From: Sporosarcina sp. 6E9 | GTDB taxonomy: Bacteria; Bacillota; Bacilli; Bacillales_A; Planococcaceae | DNA length: 64,000 nucleotides | Reading direction: 5' to 3' | Assembly: GCF_017921835.1 (NCBI RefSeq) | Contig: NZ_JAGEMN010000001.1 | Coordinates: 1,667,874-1,731,873, forward strand | Shown: positions 27,915 through 37,246 of the stretch, in pieces | How positions within the stretch are numbered: position 1 is the first letter of the stretch | How the letters are laid out: each line of letters opens with the position of its first letter | Made by a program: the position numbers and the translations under genes | The notes under the pieces: generated by a model | Told to the model about the DNA's origin: nothing | Database searches by the model: none | What the model saw: only the letters and a program-made list of their open reading frames with translations

Positions 27915-29019
27915 TCAAGATATTTGAGAACGTAAATAGGCATTAATAAACGGATCAAGCTCGCCGTCCATGACAGCACCGACGTTTCCAGTCTCCATAT
28001 CTGTCCGATGATCTTTGACCATAGAGTACGGGTGGAACACGTATGAGCGGATTTGACTTCCCCAACCAATTTCTTTTTGTTCTCCTCGAATTTCGAGGAG
28101 ACGCGCTTGTTCTTCTTCAACTTTAATTTGATACAATTTCGATTTTAGAAGGTTCATCGCACGCTCTCGGTTTTTTATCTGCGAACGCTCTGTTTGACAC
28201 GTTACAATTGCTCCAGTCGGTAAATGTGTAATCCTAACGGCAGAGTCCGTAACGTTTACGTGCTGTCCGCCTGCACCACTAGATCTGTACGTATCGATTT
28301 TCAAGTCTTCTGTACGAATCTCAATGTCGATATTTCCGTCAAACTCAGGCATGACTTCACATGACACGAATGATGTGTGACGGCGTCCAGATGAATCAAA
28401 AGGTGAAATTCGAACAAGTCGATGGACACCTTTTTCAGCTTTCAAATAGCCATACGCATTATGACCTTTTATTGATAACGTGACGGATTTTACACCGGCT
28501 TCGTCCCCCGCTTGATAATCGAGCGTTTCAACTTTGAAGTTATGTTGTTCAGCCCAACGCGTATACATGCGTAGGATCATGGATGCCCAGTCTTGAGATT
28601 CAGTACCGCCTGCACCAGAATGCAATTCAAGAACCGCATTATGTCGATCAAATTCGCCACTGAGAAGCATATGCAATTCGAATGCAGCAAGTTTTTTCTG
28701 GAACGCCTTTAATTCACCGCCAAGCTCTTCTTGAAGCTCCTCGTCAAATTCTTCGCGTAATAAATCATGCGTCATTTCTAGATTTTCTTGTTCATCTGTT
28801 AATTCTTTATAGTCGCCAACAACGTCTTTCAACCCATTGGATTCAGAAATAACTTTTTGAGCCGATTCTTGATTGTCCCAGAATCCAGGCTCCGCCATCA
28901 TTTCATCAAGTTCTTGTATTCGAGCCTCTTTGTTTTCTAAGTCAAAGAGACCCCCTAAAGTCCACTAATTTCTTAGCTGTATTGTCGAGCTCGTTGCGTA
29001 CATCTGATAATTCAATCAT
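27915..29019 (-). CDS. prfB: Peptide chain release factor 2 with programmed +1 frameshift
   Basis: RF2 reads UGA and UAA stop codons. The gene opens at ATG 29019 ([13 protein letters not shown]) after GGAGG, reads 25 codons to an in-frame TGA, and continues in the +1 frame to 27915, giving 367 residues. The SPF tripeptide in [10 protein letters not shown] and the catalytic GGQ in SGAGGQHVN are intact. A reading that starts at 28901 misses the N-terminus. The gene lies 31 bp after secA. Confidence 0.96.
28941..28956 (-). promoter_or_regulatory. prfB autoregulatory +1 frameshift signal
   Basis: The minus strand reads AGGGGG-TCT-CTT-TGA-C. This is the classic internal Shine-Dalgarno, three-base gap and CUU-UGA-C slip site. 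Low RF2 leaves UGA unread and lets the ribosome slip +1 to make more RF2. Confidence 0.96.
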
Positions 29020-29050
29020 AATAAGTTCCTCCTGAAATGGGTTGTGTCGC

Positions 29051-31558
29051 TTAGTTTCTACCGTGACACTGTTTAAATTTCTTACCGCTACCGCATGGGC
29101 ATGGGTCGTTACGTCCAACATTCACCGTGCGTCGCACCGGCTTTTTCTTCACTGGTTCGCCGTCGTCTTCTGGTTTAACTGCATGACCTTTGACAACTTC
29201 TTCACGTTCTAAATTATTGCGAATTTCCGCCTTCATCGCAAATCTTGCTGCGTCATTCTCTATTGCCAATACCATTTCTTCAAACATCGCGAATCCTTCG
29301 CTTTGATATTCACGTAGCGGATCTGTCTGTCCATAGGCACGTAAATGAATTCCGTGACGTAGTTGCTCCATTGCATCAATATGATCCATCCACTTCGAAT
29401 CAATGGCACGAAGCAAAATAACTTTTTCGAATTCACGCATGCGCTCTTCAGACATTTCTTCTTCTTTCTCATCGTAACGGGCGAATACAGCCTCTTTAAT
29501 ATATGCTTTTAATTCTTCAACTGATTTCCCTTCTAAATCAGATTTCTTGATCTGACCCTCAGGAAGTAAATTTGCACCAATGAAGTCTTCAAAACCTTTC
29601 AAGTTCCACTCGGCTGAGTCATCTGCCGTTGTATAAGCATCGACCGAACGATCAATAACATCGATTAGCATTCTTTCAACGATTTCGCGAATGTTTTCAG
29701 TCTCAATAACTTCATTACGTTCTTTGTAAATAATTTCACGTTGTTGACGAAGAACATCATCATATTGAAGTAGACGCTTCCGCGCATCAAAGTTATTCCC
29801 TTCGACGCGTCTTTGCGCCGATTCAACAGAACGGGAAACCATTTTAGACTGAATAGGCGTTGTATCATCCATACCAAGTCTGGTCATCATTGCCTTCATT
29901 TGGTCTGACCCGAAACGTCGCATCAATTCATCTTCAAGCGATAAATAAAACTGTGTGATCCCCGGATCTCCTTGACGACCAGAACGTCCGCGCAACTGAT
30001 TATCAATTCGGCGTGATTCATGTCTTTCGGTACCAAGAACTGCTAGGCCACCAACTTCAATAACGCCTTCTCCAAGTTTAATATCTGTTCCACGTCCTGC
30101 CATATTTGTGGCAATGGTAACAGATCCTTTATGACCGGCTTCTTGAATTATTTCTGCTTCGCGTCCATGATTCTTCGCGTTTAACACATTATGTTTTACA
30201 CCGAGTTTCTTCAGATAATTAGAAATTATTTCCGATGTTTCAATCGCAACCGTTCCCACTAAAACGGGTTGGCCTTTTTCATGACGAACCTTAATATCTT
30301 CCGCCACCGCTTTAAACTTCCCATCCATTGTTGAATAGATCAAGTCTGCACGGTCATCACGGATGATTGGGCGGTTAGTCGGAATCTCAATTACATTCAT
30401 ATTGTAAATATTACGGAACTCTTCTTCTTCCGTTTTTGCTGTACCCGTCATTCCAGAAAGCTTATCGTACATTCTGAAGAAGTTCTGGAATGTTATCGTT
30501 GCTAATGTCATTGATTCATTTTGCACTTCCAGGCCTTCTTTGGCTTCAATGGCTTGGTGAAGTCCATCGCTGTAACGACGCCCTTTCATCAAACGACCGG
30601 TAAATGAATCGACAATCACAACGCTGTCATCTTCAACAACATAATCAATGTCTATATGCATACTAACATGCGCTTTCAGTGCTTGGTTTATCCCATGTAG
30701 AAGCGTCACATGTTCTAAATCAAATAAATTATTGATACTGAATGCTGCTTCAGACTTTTCAACACCTTTTTCAGTCAAAACAACGCCTTTTGTGGATTCA
30801 TCAAAAGAATAATCTTCTTCGACTTTCAATGTCGTGACAAACATATTTGCCAATCTATATAGGTCTGCCGCCTTCGCAGCTTGTCCTGAAATAATAAGCG
30901 GTGTTCGAGCCTCATCTATTAAGATGGAATCAACTTCATCTATAACACCAAAATGAAGCGGACGTTGCACTCTCTCGTTACTATAAAGCACCATATTGTC
31001 TCGTAAATAGTCAAAACCCAGTTCATTATTCGTACTATAAGTCACGTCTGCTTCATAAGCTTCACGTTTTTCTTCCTTGGTCATGCTATTTAAGTTCAAG
31101 CCTACGGATAAGCCAAGAAACTCATATAGTTCGCCCATTTCATCGGCATCACGACTCGCAAGGTATTCGTTTACCGTGACGACATGCACGCCCTTGCCTT
31201 CAAGCGCATTTAAATAAACCGCTAAAGTAGAGGTCAATGTTTTACCTTCACCGGTTTTCATCTCTGCGATATTACCTTCATGTAAGGTAGCCGCACCGAT
31301 AATTTGCACACGAAATGGATACATGCCGAGAACGCGTCGTGACGCTTCACGGACGACAGCAAACGCTTCGACTTGTATATCATCAAGCGTCTCGCCATTT
31401 GCGATTCTTTCTTTAAAGATTTCGGTTTTTGCAGTTAAATCTTCATCAGATAACTGTTCCATTTCAGTAGCTAAAGCTTCGACTTGATCAGCAATTTTTT
31501 CAAGTCTTTTTAAATCTCTTTTATTTGAATCAAATATCTTACTTAATACGCCCAGCAT
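29051..31558 (-). CDS. secA: Preprotein translocase ATPase SecA
   Basis: An 835-residue translocation motor at the SecYEG channel. Walker A MKTGEGKT, Walker [22 protein letters not shown], motif [13 protein letters not shown] and the C-terminal zinc-binding [14 protein letters not shown] tail are all present. Length is typical. It sits between hpf and prfB, as in B. subtilis. Confidence 0.98.
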   Translation of the reverse strand: MLGVLSKIFDSNKRDLKRLEKIADQVEALATEMEQLSDEDLTAKTEIFKERIANGETLDDIQVEAFAVVREASRRVLGMYPFRVQIIGAATLHEGNIAEMKTGEGKTLTSTLAVYLNALEGKGVHVVTVNEYLASRDADEMGELYEFLGLSVGLNLNSMTKEEKREAYEADVTYSTNNELGFDYLRDNMVLYSNERVQRPLHFGVIDEVDSILIDEARTPLIISGQAAKAADLYRLANMFVTTLKVEEDYSFDESTKGVVLTEKGVEKSEAAFSINNLFDLEHVTLLHGINQALKAHVSMHIDIDYVVEDDSVVIVDSFTGRLMKGRRYSDGLHQAIEAKEGLEVQNESMTLATITFQNFFRMYDKLSGMTGTAKTEEEEFRNIYNMNVIEIPTNRPIIRDDRADLIYSTMDGKFKAVAEDIKVRHEKGQPVLVGTVAIETSEIISNYLKKLGVKHNVLNAKNHGREAEIIQEAGHKGSVTIATNMAGRGTDIKLGEGVIEVGGLAVLGTERHESRRIDNQLRGRSGRQGDPGITQFYLSLEDELMRRFGSDQMKAMMTRLGMDDTTPIQSKMVSRSVESAQRRVEGNNFDARKRLLQYDDVLRQQREIIYKERNEVIETENIREIVERMLIDVIDRSVDAYTTADDSAEWNLKGFEDFIGANLLPEGQIKKSDLEGKSVEELKAYIKEAVFARYDEKEEEMSEERMREFEKVILLRAIDSKWMDHIDAMEQLRHGIHLRAYGQTDPLREYQSEGFAMFEEMVLAIENDAARFAMKAEIRNNLEREEVVKGHAVKPEDDGEPVKKKPVRRTVNVGRNDPCPCGSGKKFKQCHGRN

Positions 31559-31652
31559 TTAGGTCACATCCTCATTTTGTTCACACTTTATTTTACCATT
31601 GCGAAATGCCCTGTGCAAATGTACCACTACTTATTTCTATATTGAGTAAAGA

Positions 31653-31687
31653 AAATCCTCCAAGTGGACAAGCACACTTGAAGGATT
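31653..31687 (-). terminator. Terminator downstream of hpf
   Basis: Stem AATCCT-CAAGTG / CACTTG-AGGATT (one mismatch) followed on the minus strand by TTTTCTTT. Confidence 0.8.
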
Positions 31688-31700
31688 ATAATATACTTAT

Positions 31701-32267
31701 TTAATTTGTTTCGATTAAACCGTACTTACCATCTTTTCGTTTATAAACGATATTCGTTTCATCTGACTCTGCGTCAGTAAAGATAAAGAAGTTATGCCCG
31801 AGCATATTCATTTGTAGAATTGCTTCTTCTTCGTCCATCGGTTTCAAATCAAAGCGCTTTGTTCTGACGACAGAAAACTCGTCATCTTCATCATCATATT
31901 GTTGCCCGTTATTCGCTTTGCTCTTGTTAACTGAAGCAAAGAACGCTGCCACGCCTTCTCGCTCACGAAACTTACGATTGACTCTTGTTTTATATTTTCG
32001 AATTTGACGCTCAAGTTTATCGACGATTAGATCGACAGCTGCATATAAGTCATCATGTCTTTCTTCAGCTCTTAACGTTAAATTCTTCATCGGAATTGTT
32101 ATTTCCACTTTTGTTTGTTTGTCATTGTACACTTTTAAATTTACGTTTGCAGTAGCGTTCGCACCATTTGTAAAATATCGTTCGAGCTTCGTTACTTTGT
32201 TTTCTACATGATCGCGAATCGCTGGAGTCACCTCTATGTTCTCGCCGCGAATGTTAAAATCTAGCAT
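31701..32267 (-). CDS. hpf: Ribosome hibernation promoting factor, long form
   Basis: A 188-residue long HPF. The N-terminal domain (about 1-100) binds the decoding region of the 30S subunit, and the C-terminal domain (about 130-188; VVRTKRFDLKPMDEEEAILQMNMLGHNFFIFTDAES) dimerises ribosomes into inactive 100S particles. MLDFNIRGENIEVTPAIRDHVENK marks the start, preceded by GGAGGAG. Expected to be induced in stationary phase or stress. Confidence 0.95.
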   Translation of the reverse strand: MLDFNIRGENIEVTPAIRDHVENKVTKLERYFTNGANATANVNLKVYNDKQTKVEITIPMKNLTLRAEERHDDLYAAVDLIVDKLERQIRKYKTRVNRKFREREGVAAFFASVNKSKANNGQQYDDEDDEFSVVRTKRFDLKPMDEEEAILQMNMLGHNFFIFTDAESDETNIVYKRKDGKYGLIETN

Positions 32268-32309
32268 ATGAACTCCTCCTTTATTTAACCTTACTGTACA
32301 CTTCTATAC

Positions 32310-32335
32310 GTTCCCCCAAAAGTCCTTTTTAAAAC
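32310..32335 (-). promoter_or_regulatory. Candidate stress promoter of hpf (sigma-B, overlapping sigma-H-like)
   Basis: On the minus strand GTTTTA (32330-32335) and GGGAAC (32310-32315) are 14 bp apart, near the sigma-B pattern GTTTAA-N12-15-GGGWAW. AAAGGACTT followed 12 bp later by ATAGAAG is sigma-H-like and overlaps it. B. subtilis hpf has both promoter types. Similarity only. Confidence 0.4.
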
Positions 32336-32680
32336 CTTTAAAAGTTTTAATTATTTGACGAAATGTGTCGAAACATCGACAAGCCAAAGTTAGTCGATAA
32401 CCGTTATTTTTGACTTGATTTAAATACTTATTGATCGATTAAGCTTTCCCCACCCCTCCAATCCACAGCGATGGTACCACTTTTTCTACAATAGCAAAGT
32501 ATGACTAATCAATGAATCTTCGACAATATTCACAAGGTTTTGTTTGGCGAAGTGTCTAGTAATGTTTTTTCAGTTTTCATTCAAATCAGCGGATTTATAT
32601 AAAAAAGATACACCATCCGTACTTTAAAATTACCACACTTTTAGCTGTTTGAATAGTTTGACGCCTAATTATTCAAAGTA
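32336..32680. other. Gene-free stretch between hpf promoter and comFC
   Basis: AT-rich intergenic DNA. I see no open frame with a ribosome-binding site, no tRNA and no strong terminator; a short TGTCG/CGACA hairpin is near 32369-32384. Confidence 0.6.
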
Positions 32681-33295
32681 TTAGTCGTTTAATCTAGCCC
32701 GTATTAGGGTGACCGCTTCTACTTCCTTTGCACCGGCTTCGATTAGAAGTGCAGCTGCGTGACGAAGCGTTGTACCTGTTGTATAAATATCATCGATTAT
32801 TAAATAAGGTTCATATTCGATTATTGCATTCGATTTTAGGTTGAATAAAGGGGAAATTGCCAGTCGTTCTTTTTTAGATTTTTCGCCCATCGTCTCATCG
32901 TCTTTTTTTTCTAGTACATCACTATACGATATACGTGCACATTTTAGTAGTTCTTCAACATGCGAAAACGTGCGTGCAACTTTTCTTTTGGGATGCATGG
33001 GTATCGGAATAATATTTACTTTTGATTTAACAACATCGCGCAATTCATTTTTAAATACATTTGCAAGCGCAATATCTTGCAAAAACTTATATTGATGCAA
33101 GTAATCCCTCATAGCATCATTGTATTCATAAAGAGCTGTAATATTTTTCAATAGAGTATCTTCAAATTTTTGATTGGACCTTTTAAATCTTGAAAAACAT
33201 TCAAGGCAAACGACCATTTCATCATCCAATGCCAATAAAGATTTCCATGATGGCCTCGTTAAAAGTTCTACATTACATAAAAGACACTCTGTCAC
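32681..33295 (-). CDS. comFC: ComFC-like phosphoribosyltransferase-fold competence protein
   Basis: A 204-residue ComF/GntX protein needed for DNA uptake in competent cells. An N-terminal zinc site (CLLC near 4-7 and CLEC near 30) precedes a type I phosphoribosyltransferase domain with the PRPP loop LIIDDIYTTGTTLRHAA. GTG 33295 overlaps the stop codon that the comFA frame would use, so the two were coupled. comFC itself looks intact although comFA upstream is broken. Confidence 0.92.
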   Translation of the reverse strand: MTECLLCNVELLTRPSWKSLLALDDEMVVCLECFSRFKRSNQKFEDTLLKNITALYEYNDAMRDYLHQYKFLQDIALANVFKNELRDVVKSKVNIIPIPMHPKRKVARTFSHVEELLKCARISYSDVLEKKDDETMGEKSKKERLAISPLFNLKSNAIIEYEPYLIIDDIYTTGTTLRHAAALLIEAGAKEVEAVTLIRARLND

Positions 33296-34264
33296 AAGGA
33301 AGCACCACCTTTATTCAAACGAAGTATCTCTCTTCTGGCATCATCCATCGCATGCGATATCCCGTGATGAAAAAGGACGAAGTCTCCCGAAGGATAAGCC
33401 GAAGATCTACCCACTCGCCCTCCAATTTGAACGAGCGCGCCACTAGTAAAGATGGAATGCGATGGAATGCTCTGCGCCTACCACCGCCACTTGAACATTT
33501 GGAATTGTAATGCCGCGCTCTAATATTGTGGTCGTTAGCAACCCAGGAAGTTCTGAATCACGAAGACTTTGTACAAATTCTTTACGTTTTTCATTGGACG
33601 CATGTACGGATTTAATACGACTATCCAAGGTTTGGAATAAAGGTTCCGCTTCTTCCATTAATATAATATTGTGGAAGAAAATTAGAAATGGCTCTTTTCT
33701 ATTTAATCTTTCTTTAGTCCACTTCATAAGCTTCGCAGGAAGTTTTTTCTTTTTTATTTTCGAAGCGTAATTCCATAACGATTCATAACGTGCCTCCGGA
33801 AGCGCGTACCCGTGATAACGTCGATTGATGGTTGAAACCGCGCCTTCTCGTTCTATTTGAATGATTAGCTTCTTTGAAGGCGTAGCTGTAACTGAGTGTA
33901 TCGGAGCCTTATCTTTCGCCGCTTTTTTAACGGCACGCCGAAGCGTTTCGTCAGCTGTATAAGGAAATGCATCTGCTTCATCCACAAAAATGACATCGAA
34001 CGCTGCTTGAAACCGGTATAGTTGGTGGGTTGTCGCAAGAATTAATTGGCATAGCTCATTTTCAACTGTGGCTCCGCCATATAAAGCAGCGATTTGGGTT
34101 GCAGGGAAAGCCGCACGAAGTCGAGGTTCTAGTTCAAGGATAACGTCGACTCTGGGTGCTGCAATACACACACGTTTTCCCTCTTCTAGCAGTTTGTAAA
34201 TTGGATCAAATAGAATTTCAGTCTTCCCCGCTCCGCAAGCGACTAATAACGACGACTGAATCAT
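33292..34264 (-). pseudogene. comFA: 3' remnant of comFA, cut by the prophage and frameshifted
   Basis: ComFA is the DEAD-box ATPase that helps pull single-stranded DNA into competent cells. The fragment starts inside Walker A (CGAGKTE) and retains DEAD in FVDEADAF and motif III SVTATP. It lacks the zinc-finger N-terminus and about 100 residues before Walker A. In frame it stops at 33443. A 10-bp tandem duplication at 33451-33470 causes this; removing one copy restores GAEHSIFTSGALVQIGGRVGRSS and runs to 33292, overlapping comFC. Both lesions should abolish function. ATG 34264 and TTG 34288 are accidental starts from phage-side DNA. Confidence 0.9.
33451..33470 (-). repeat. 10-bp tandem duplication breaking comFA
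   Basis: GATGGAATGC occurs twice back to back (33451-33460 and 33461-33470). One extra copy shifts the comFA frame by +1 and leads to a stop 6 bases later. Confidence 0.93.
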
Positions 34265-34300
34265 AATCGATTTTAAAAGAGAGCCCAAACGCTCTCTTTT
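34240..34300. other. Left prophage-chromosome junction (attL) within comFA
   Basis: The comFA homology begins abruptly near 34250 (ACGAGKTE). The upstream residues IQSSLL differ from the usual LLVWAV, and phage genes begin at 34300. The exact core needs the right junction, which is beyond the window. Confidence 0.75.
34275..34300. terminator. Bidirectional terminator at the prophage left end
   Basis: Perfect stem AAAAGAGAGC / GCTCTCTTTT with a CCAAAC loop. It isolates the leftmost phage operon from the comFA remnant. Confidence 0.88.
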
Positions 34301-34653
34301 TATATTTGAAACTTATTCAGATACTCACTCATTATTTCTTCAGTACCTTCTTTCAATTGGACACTGGAATACCTCTTGCGTTCTTCAAAGGAAACACTCG
34401 AAAATATGAATTCCGTAAACTCTTTATCACTTTTATACCTAATCAATTTCATGTTATTACGTCCAAGATAAATATTAGTTTTCTTCAATTCTAATCGTGC
34501 ATGTTCAAGTGCCTGGTCAATCATCTTTGCATATGGTCGTTTAAATTTGAGTTGAGTCTCTTCTATAGTATGTAAATCCATTTCTAGTACTTTTATTAAC
34601 ATTGGAAGATAAATAGCATTATTGAAATATGGTAAAGCTTCTTTTGGAATCAA
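34300..34653 (-). CDS. Hypothetical phage protein, last gene before attL
   Basis: 117 residues, charged, mostly helical, with no motif I recognise. TTG start (LIPKEALPYFNNAIY) follows AAGGGAAG; the stop touches the end terminator. It ends a four-gene minus-strand operon starting near 36157. Position at the end of a prophage suggests cargo or a regulatory accessory gene, but nothing in the sequence gives a function. Confidence 0.7.
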   Translation of the reverse strand: MIPKEALPYFNNAIYLPMLIKVLEMDLHTIEETQLKFKRPYAKMIDQALEHARLELKKTNIYLGRNNMKLIRYKSDKEFTEFIFSSVSFEERKRYSSVQLKEGTEEIMSEYLNKFQI

Positions 34654-34668
34654 CTAGATCACTTCCCT

Positions 34669-34869
34669 TTAAATAACATTAACTGCAACAGGTAAACCAA
34701 CTTCGCAAAAACTGCAGACGGCATCAACTATTATTATATCCCCTTTTACATCCTTAAAGTCAGCTGCATACTCCGCACTCTTAAATTTGAGATTTCCACG
34801 TTTACAGTTTTGGCATCTTACTTGTTCGGTTTTTTTCTTTAACCCCATTGTCATTTGTATTAAGTCCAA
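34669..34869 (-). CDS. Small zinc-ribbon phage protein
   Basis: 66 residues with two cysteine pairs (CQNC and CSFC) likely to hold one zinc ion. I choose TTG 34869 because AGGAGGGG lies eight bases upstream; the frame extends seven codons further through that ribosome-binding site. Function unknown; may be a transcription or nucleic-acid-binding adaptor. Confidence 0.65.
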   Translation of the reverse strand: MDLIQMTMGLKKKTEQVRCQNCKRGNLKFKSAEYAADFKDVKGDIIIVDAVCSFCEVGLPVAVNVI

Positions 34870-34946
34870 CAGATCCCCCTCCTTTTTCAAAGTGCCTAAT
34901 TCGACATTGATTTTAATTATCCTTTATTTTCGACAAATAAATATAT

Positions 34947-35774
34947 TCACCACTCCAGCCAATTTTCAACTTTATAATTTGATTTACGATAAATTTGTGC
35001 GGTGGTGTCTTTGGCTGCAGTATAAAGTACAGCAAATAAGTTACGTACTTTCCCACGTTTATATGCATTGATTACAGACAGCACAGCATCACTAAACAAG
35101 CCTTCATGCGATTCAAACATGATTGACTTATCAATGATTGCTTTACCACGTAATAATGTGCCATACGCTTCGTACAGGTCGTCCAGGTTAAAATATGGGG
35201 ACAGCAAATCATAAAGATACGTTGGCATCTTATCGCGTAGTCCACGCTTTAAATCTTCTTTGACTTGTTCATTTGTCTTTGATTCTTTAGAAATCTTGAC
35301 TACTTCTTTTTTATCCACAAAATCTATGTTTCTAGTATCGTTAGTATTACTTGAATTTAATTGAGTATTTGTAAGAGCTTCTTTGGTGTGACATTCCGGT
35401 GTGACATTGTTGTTATCATCTTCTTTTTCTACTGCTACAAATACGATTGCGTTGCTGGATTGACGCTTGTCCCCGTTGTGGCGTTTAAGTTCGTGTTGGC
35501 TAATGATGCCAAGCGTTTCAAGTTGATTACACGCTCTAATAACTGTACGGCGAGATACACCCACCATTTCAGCAATCTTGTTTTTCGACAAATAACAAAC
35601 ACCAGGATACTTACAAGAATAACGGTGCAACACGTCCAGCACTTCTTTCGTGGATGGTGTTAATTGATCAGCATATAATTCGCGTACGTGTATCGTATTT
35701 TTGTTAAGTTCGTCTATATGAGCGAACGGTTGTAATAATTTATAAGTATCAATTGTATTTAATAGTGTGGACAT
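34947..35774 (-). CDS. Helix-turn-helix DNA-binding protein (plasmid/phage replication-protein-like)
   Basis: 275 residues. The N-terminal half holds a winged-helix motif (about 58-105) of the type that opens many phage and plasmid replication proteins: LSKNKIAEMVGVSRRTVIRACNQLETLGII. A variable Asn/Thr-rich linker follows, then a C-terminal helical domain (about 180-270). There is no helicase or primase motif. Its place after the lysis genes, beside an operator region, suggests a regulator or an accessory replication factor. The upstream gene at 35807 lies 32 bp away. Confidence 0.75.
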   Translation of the reverse strand: MSTLLNTIDTYKLLQPFAHIDELNKNTIHVRELYADQLTPSTKEVLDVLHRYSCKYPGVCYLSKNKIAEMVGVSRRTVIRACNQLETLGIISQHELKRHNGDKRQSSNAIVFVAVEKEDDNNNVTPECHTKEALTNTQLNSSNTNDTRNIDFVDKKEVVKISKESKTNEQVKEDLKRGLRDKMPTYLYDLLSPYFNLDDLYEAYGTLLRGKAIIDKSIMFESHEGLFSDAVLSVINAYKRGKVRNLFAVLYTAAKDTTAQIYRKSNYKVENWLEW

Positions 35775-35806
35775 GTTGTCACCTCGCTTTCATTTCCCCT
35801 GATTGG

Positions 35807-36157
35807 TTATTTAATCTTTATCATTTCTTTAACATCGTTCATTGTGTATGGCATCCCATGAACTGGAATAATTAAAAATTGATTATTTTCACCTGAATAA
35901 TACGTTTCTATTTTTACTTCTTCCGTTTCACCATTCAAAAAATAAATTCTTACATCCATCCCTCTCACCTTGCCTTCATTCCTGATTACCACTGAATCTA
36001 ATTTTAGCAACGCATCTAACTCCTGTTGCATCTCTACGAGCATAGCTTTTCTAAATGCCAACGCCCTTTCTTTATTTTCGTAAGAATGAATTCTTCTTGA
36101 CTCTTCTTCCTTCATCCCTCTTTTGAGTAATCTAATTGCATGCATAAAATTTGTCAT
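35807..36157 (-). CDS. Hypothetical phage protein, first gene of the left-end operon
   Basis: 116 residues from ATG 36157 (MTNFMHAIRLLKRGM), which follows AAAGGAGATGG. The N-terminal half is helical and basic and the C-terminal half looks like a beta-rich domain (RIYFLNGETEEVKIETYY). It is transcribed from a near-consensus promoter divergent from the XRE gene. No family recognised. Confidence 0.7.
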   Translation of the reverse strand: MTNFMHAIRLLKRGMKEEESRRIHSYENKERALAFRKAMLVEMQQELDALLKLDSVVIRNEGKVRGMDVRIYFLNGETEEVKIETYYSGENNQFLIIPVHGMPYTMNDVKEMIKIK

Positions 36158-36189
36158 TCCGTTTCCATCTCCTTTTACTTGGTTTATCA

Positions 36190-36277
36190 ACATGTCGCTA
36201 TGTCGTTATACTTATACTAATACCAATATATCGATATGTCAACATTTAATTTACAAATAGCGATATCGTGATATACT
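36190..36277. promoter_or_regulatory. Divergent promoters with three operator-like repeats
   Basis: Minus-strand promoter: TTGACA (36237-36242), 17 bp, TAGTAT (36214-36219). Plus-strand promoter: TTTACA (36250-36255), 16 bp, TATACT (36272-36277). Three related AT-rich palindromic elements with a central CG lie on them: 36190-36210 (ATGTCGCTATGTCGTTATA), 36226-36245 (ATATATCGATATGTC) and 36258-36275 (GCGATATCGTGATATA). The layout is that of a small repressor switch. Confidence 0.7.
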
Positions 36278-36314
36278 TGAATTAATAAAAATATGAAATA
36301 AGGTGGTGGGAGGT

Positions 36315-36524
36315 TTGGAAATAAGATTTAAATTAAAAGAAGCACTAAATGAAATAGGCATGTCACAAAAAGAGTTAGCCGAAAAATCGGGATTGCGAGC
36401 AAATGCGATCAGCGAAATGGTTAATAACCAACGAACTACTATTAATAGAGAACATGCAGCATTAGTAGCCAAGGCATTGGATATCACTGATATGAATGAA
36501 TTATTTACAATTGAAGATAAATAG
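36315..36524 (+). CDS. XRE-family repressor-like regulator
   Basis: 69 residues from TTG 36315, which is preceded by AAGGTGG; an upstream GTG (36303) gives 73 residues. It is a compact Cro/CI helix-turn-helix: MSQKELAEKSGLRANAISEMVNNQR is the binding motif. It is divergent from the left-end operon across the operator cluster, so it probably represses that promoter, its own, or both. It is one of very few plus-strand genes in the prophage. Confidence 0.88.
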   Translation: MEIRFKLKEALNEIGMSQKELAEKSGLRANAISEMVNNQRTTINREHAALVAKALDITDMNELFTIEDK

Positions 36525-36538
36525 GGGGGGGATTTATA

Positions 36539-36769
36539 ATGGGAGAAAAAATAATCGATATAGAAAATCGTTACGTTATGGAAATAGATAGGATAAAGTA
36601 TATTCTTTCATCATTGGAAAATGGACGTATATATGAAAAGACCGGTGTTCAAAGCGATGGATATTTAAATACAAATGTTTCAAAATTGAAGAAGGAATTA
36701 AATGAGTTATTCAATAAGATTCAATACGGAAAAGAATCCGATCTAGATAGAATGGGAGATTTCTTTTAA
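36539..36769 (+). CDS. Hypothetical protein co-transcribed with the XRE gene
   Basis: 76 residues, charged and helical, no known motif. ATG follows a strong G-rich ribosome-binding site, 14 bp after the XRE stop, and a terminator follows at once, so these two genes form a bicistron. Could modulate the regulator, but this is a guess from position. Confidence 0.65.
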   Translation: MGEKIIDIENRYVMEIDRIKYILSSLENGRIYEKTGVQSDGYLNTNVSKLKKELNELFNKIQYGKESDLDRMGDFF

Positions 36770-36772
36770 ATT

Positions 36773-36816
36773 AAAAAAAGGCGACCACTCAATTAAATGA
36801 GCAGTCGCCTTTTTTA
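36773..36816. terminator. Bidirectional terminator, copy A
   Basis: Stem AAAAAAGGCGACCACTCA / TGAGCAGTCGCCTTTTTT (one mismatch) between the convergent XRE bicistron and the toxin-antitoxin-like pair. Very similar to the hairpin at 37988. Confidence 0.92.
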
Positions 36817-36820
36817 TAAC

Positions 36821-37246
36821 CTAATTTTTTATTTTTATCTTATAGTTTAATTCACTTAGAGTTCGAGCATTGATTGGATGCTCAACGAGCTCAGAATGAT
36901 TAGAAGTATCGTTCACTTGATTGTATAGACTTTGGCATATATCCTTTCGGCTATTAGTAAGTAAATCTCTACTAATTTCAGCATTTTCAATTACAAAAGT
37001 CTTGTCGCAATCTATTAGAGTTTTCTTGAGAAATGGGTTACGTTGTAGATTAGGATCTTCTATTACACGTTTATAAGGCAATTTATTTTTCCCTAAATGA
37101 TAAGGTTTTAATGATTGACACGTTAAGAATCGTCTCTTGTCATTAGTTTCATCTAAGTAAATATACATGTGTGGAGCAACTGCAAGACTTGCTTTAATTG
37201 TAGAATACGGTATTTTCATTATTATTACGTCTTTAACTTCAATCAA
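36821..37246 (-). CDS. Candidate toxin paired with Panacea-domain protein
   Basis: 141 residues, no family firmly recognised. The core YIYLDETNDKRRFLTCQSLK and the later FLKKTLIDCDKTFVIENAEI are compact beta-strand patterns that could suit a MazF/PemK-like barrel, but this is weak. TTG start after AAGGGGTG overlaps the upstream Panacea gene by eight bases, so the antitoxin-like gene is translated first. Size, order and overlap suit a type II toxin. Confidence 0.55.
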   Translation of the reverse strand: MIEVKDVIIMKIPYSTIKASLAVAPHMYIYLDETNDKRRFLTCQSLKPYHLGKNKLPYKRVIEDPNLQRNPFLKKTLIDCDKTFVIENAEISRDLLTNSRKDICQSLYNQVNDTSNHSELVEHPINARTLSELNYKIKIKN

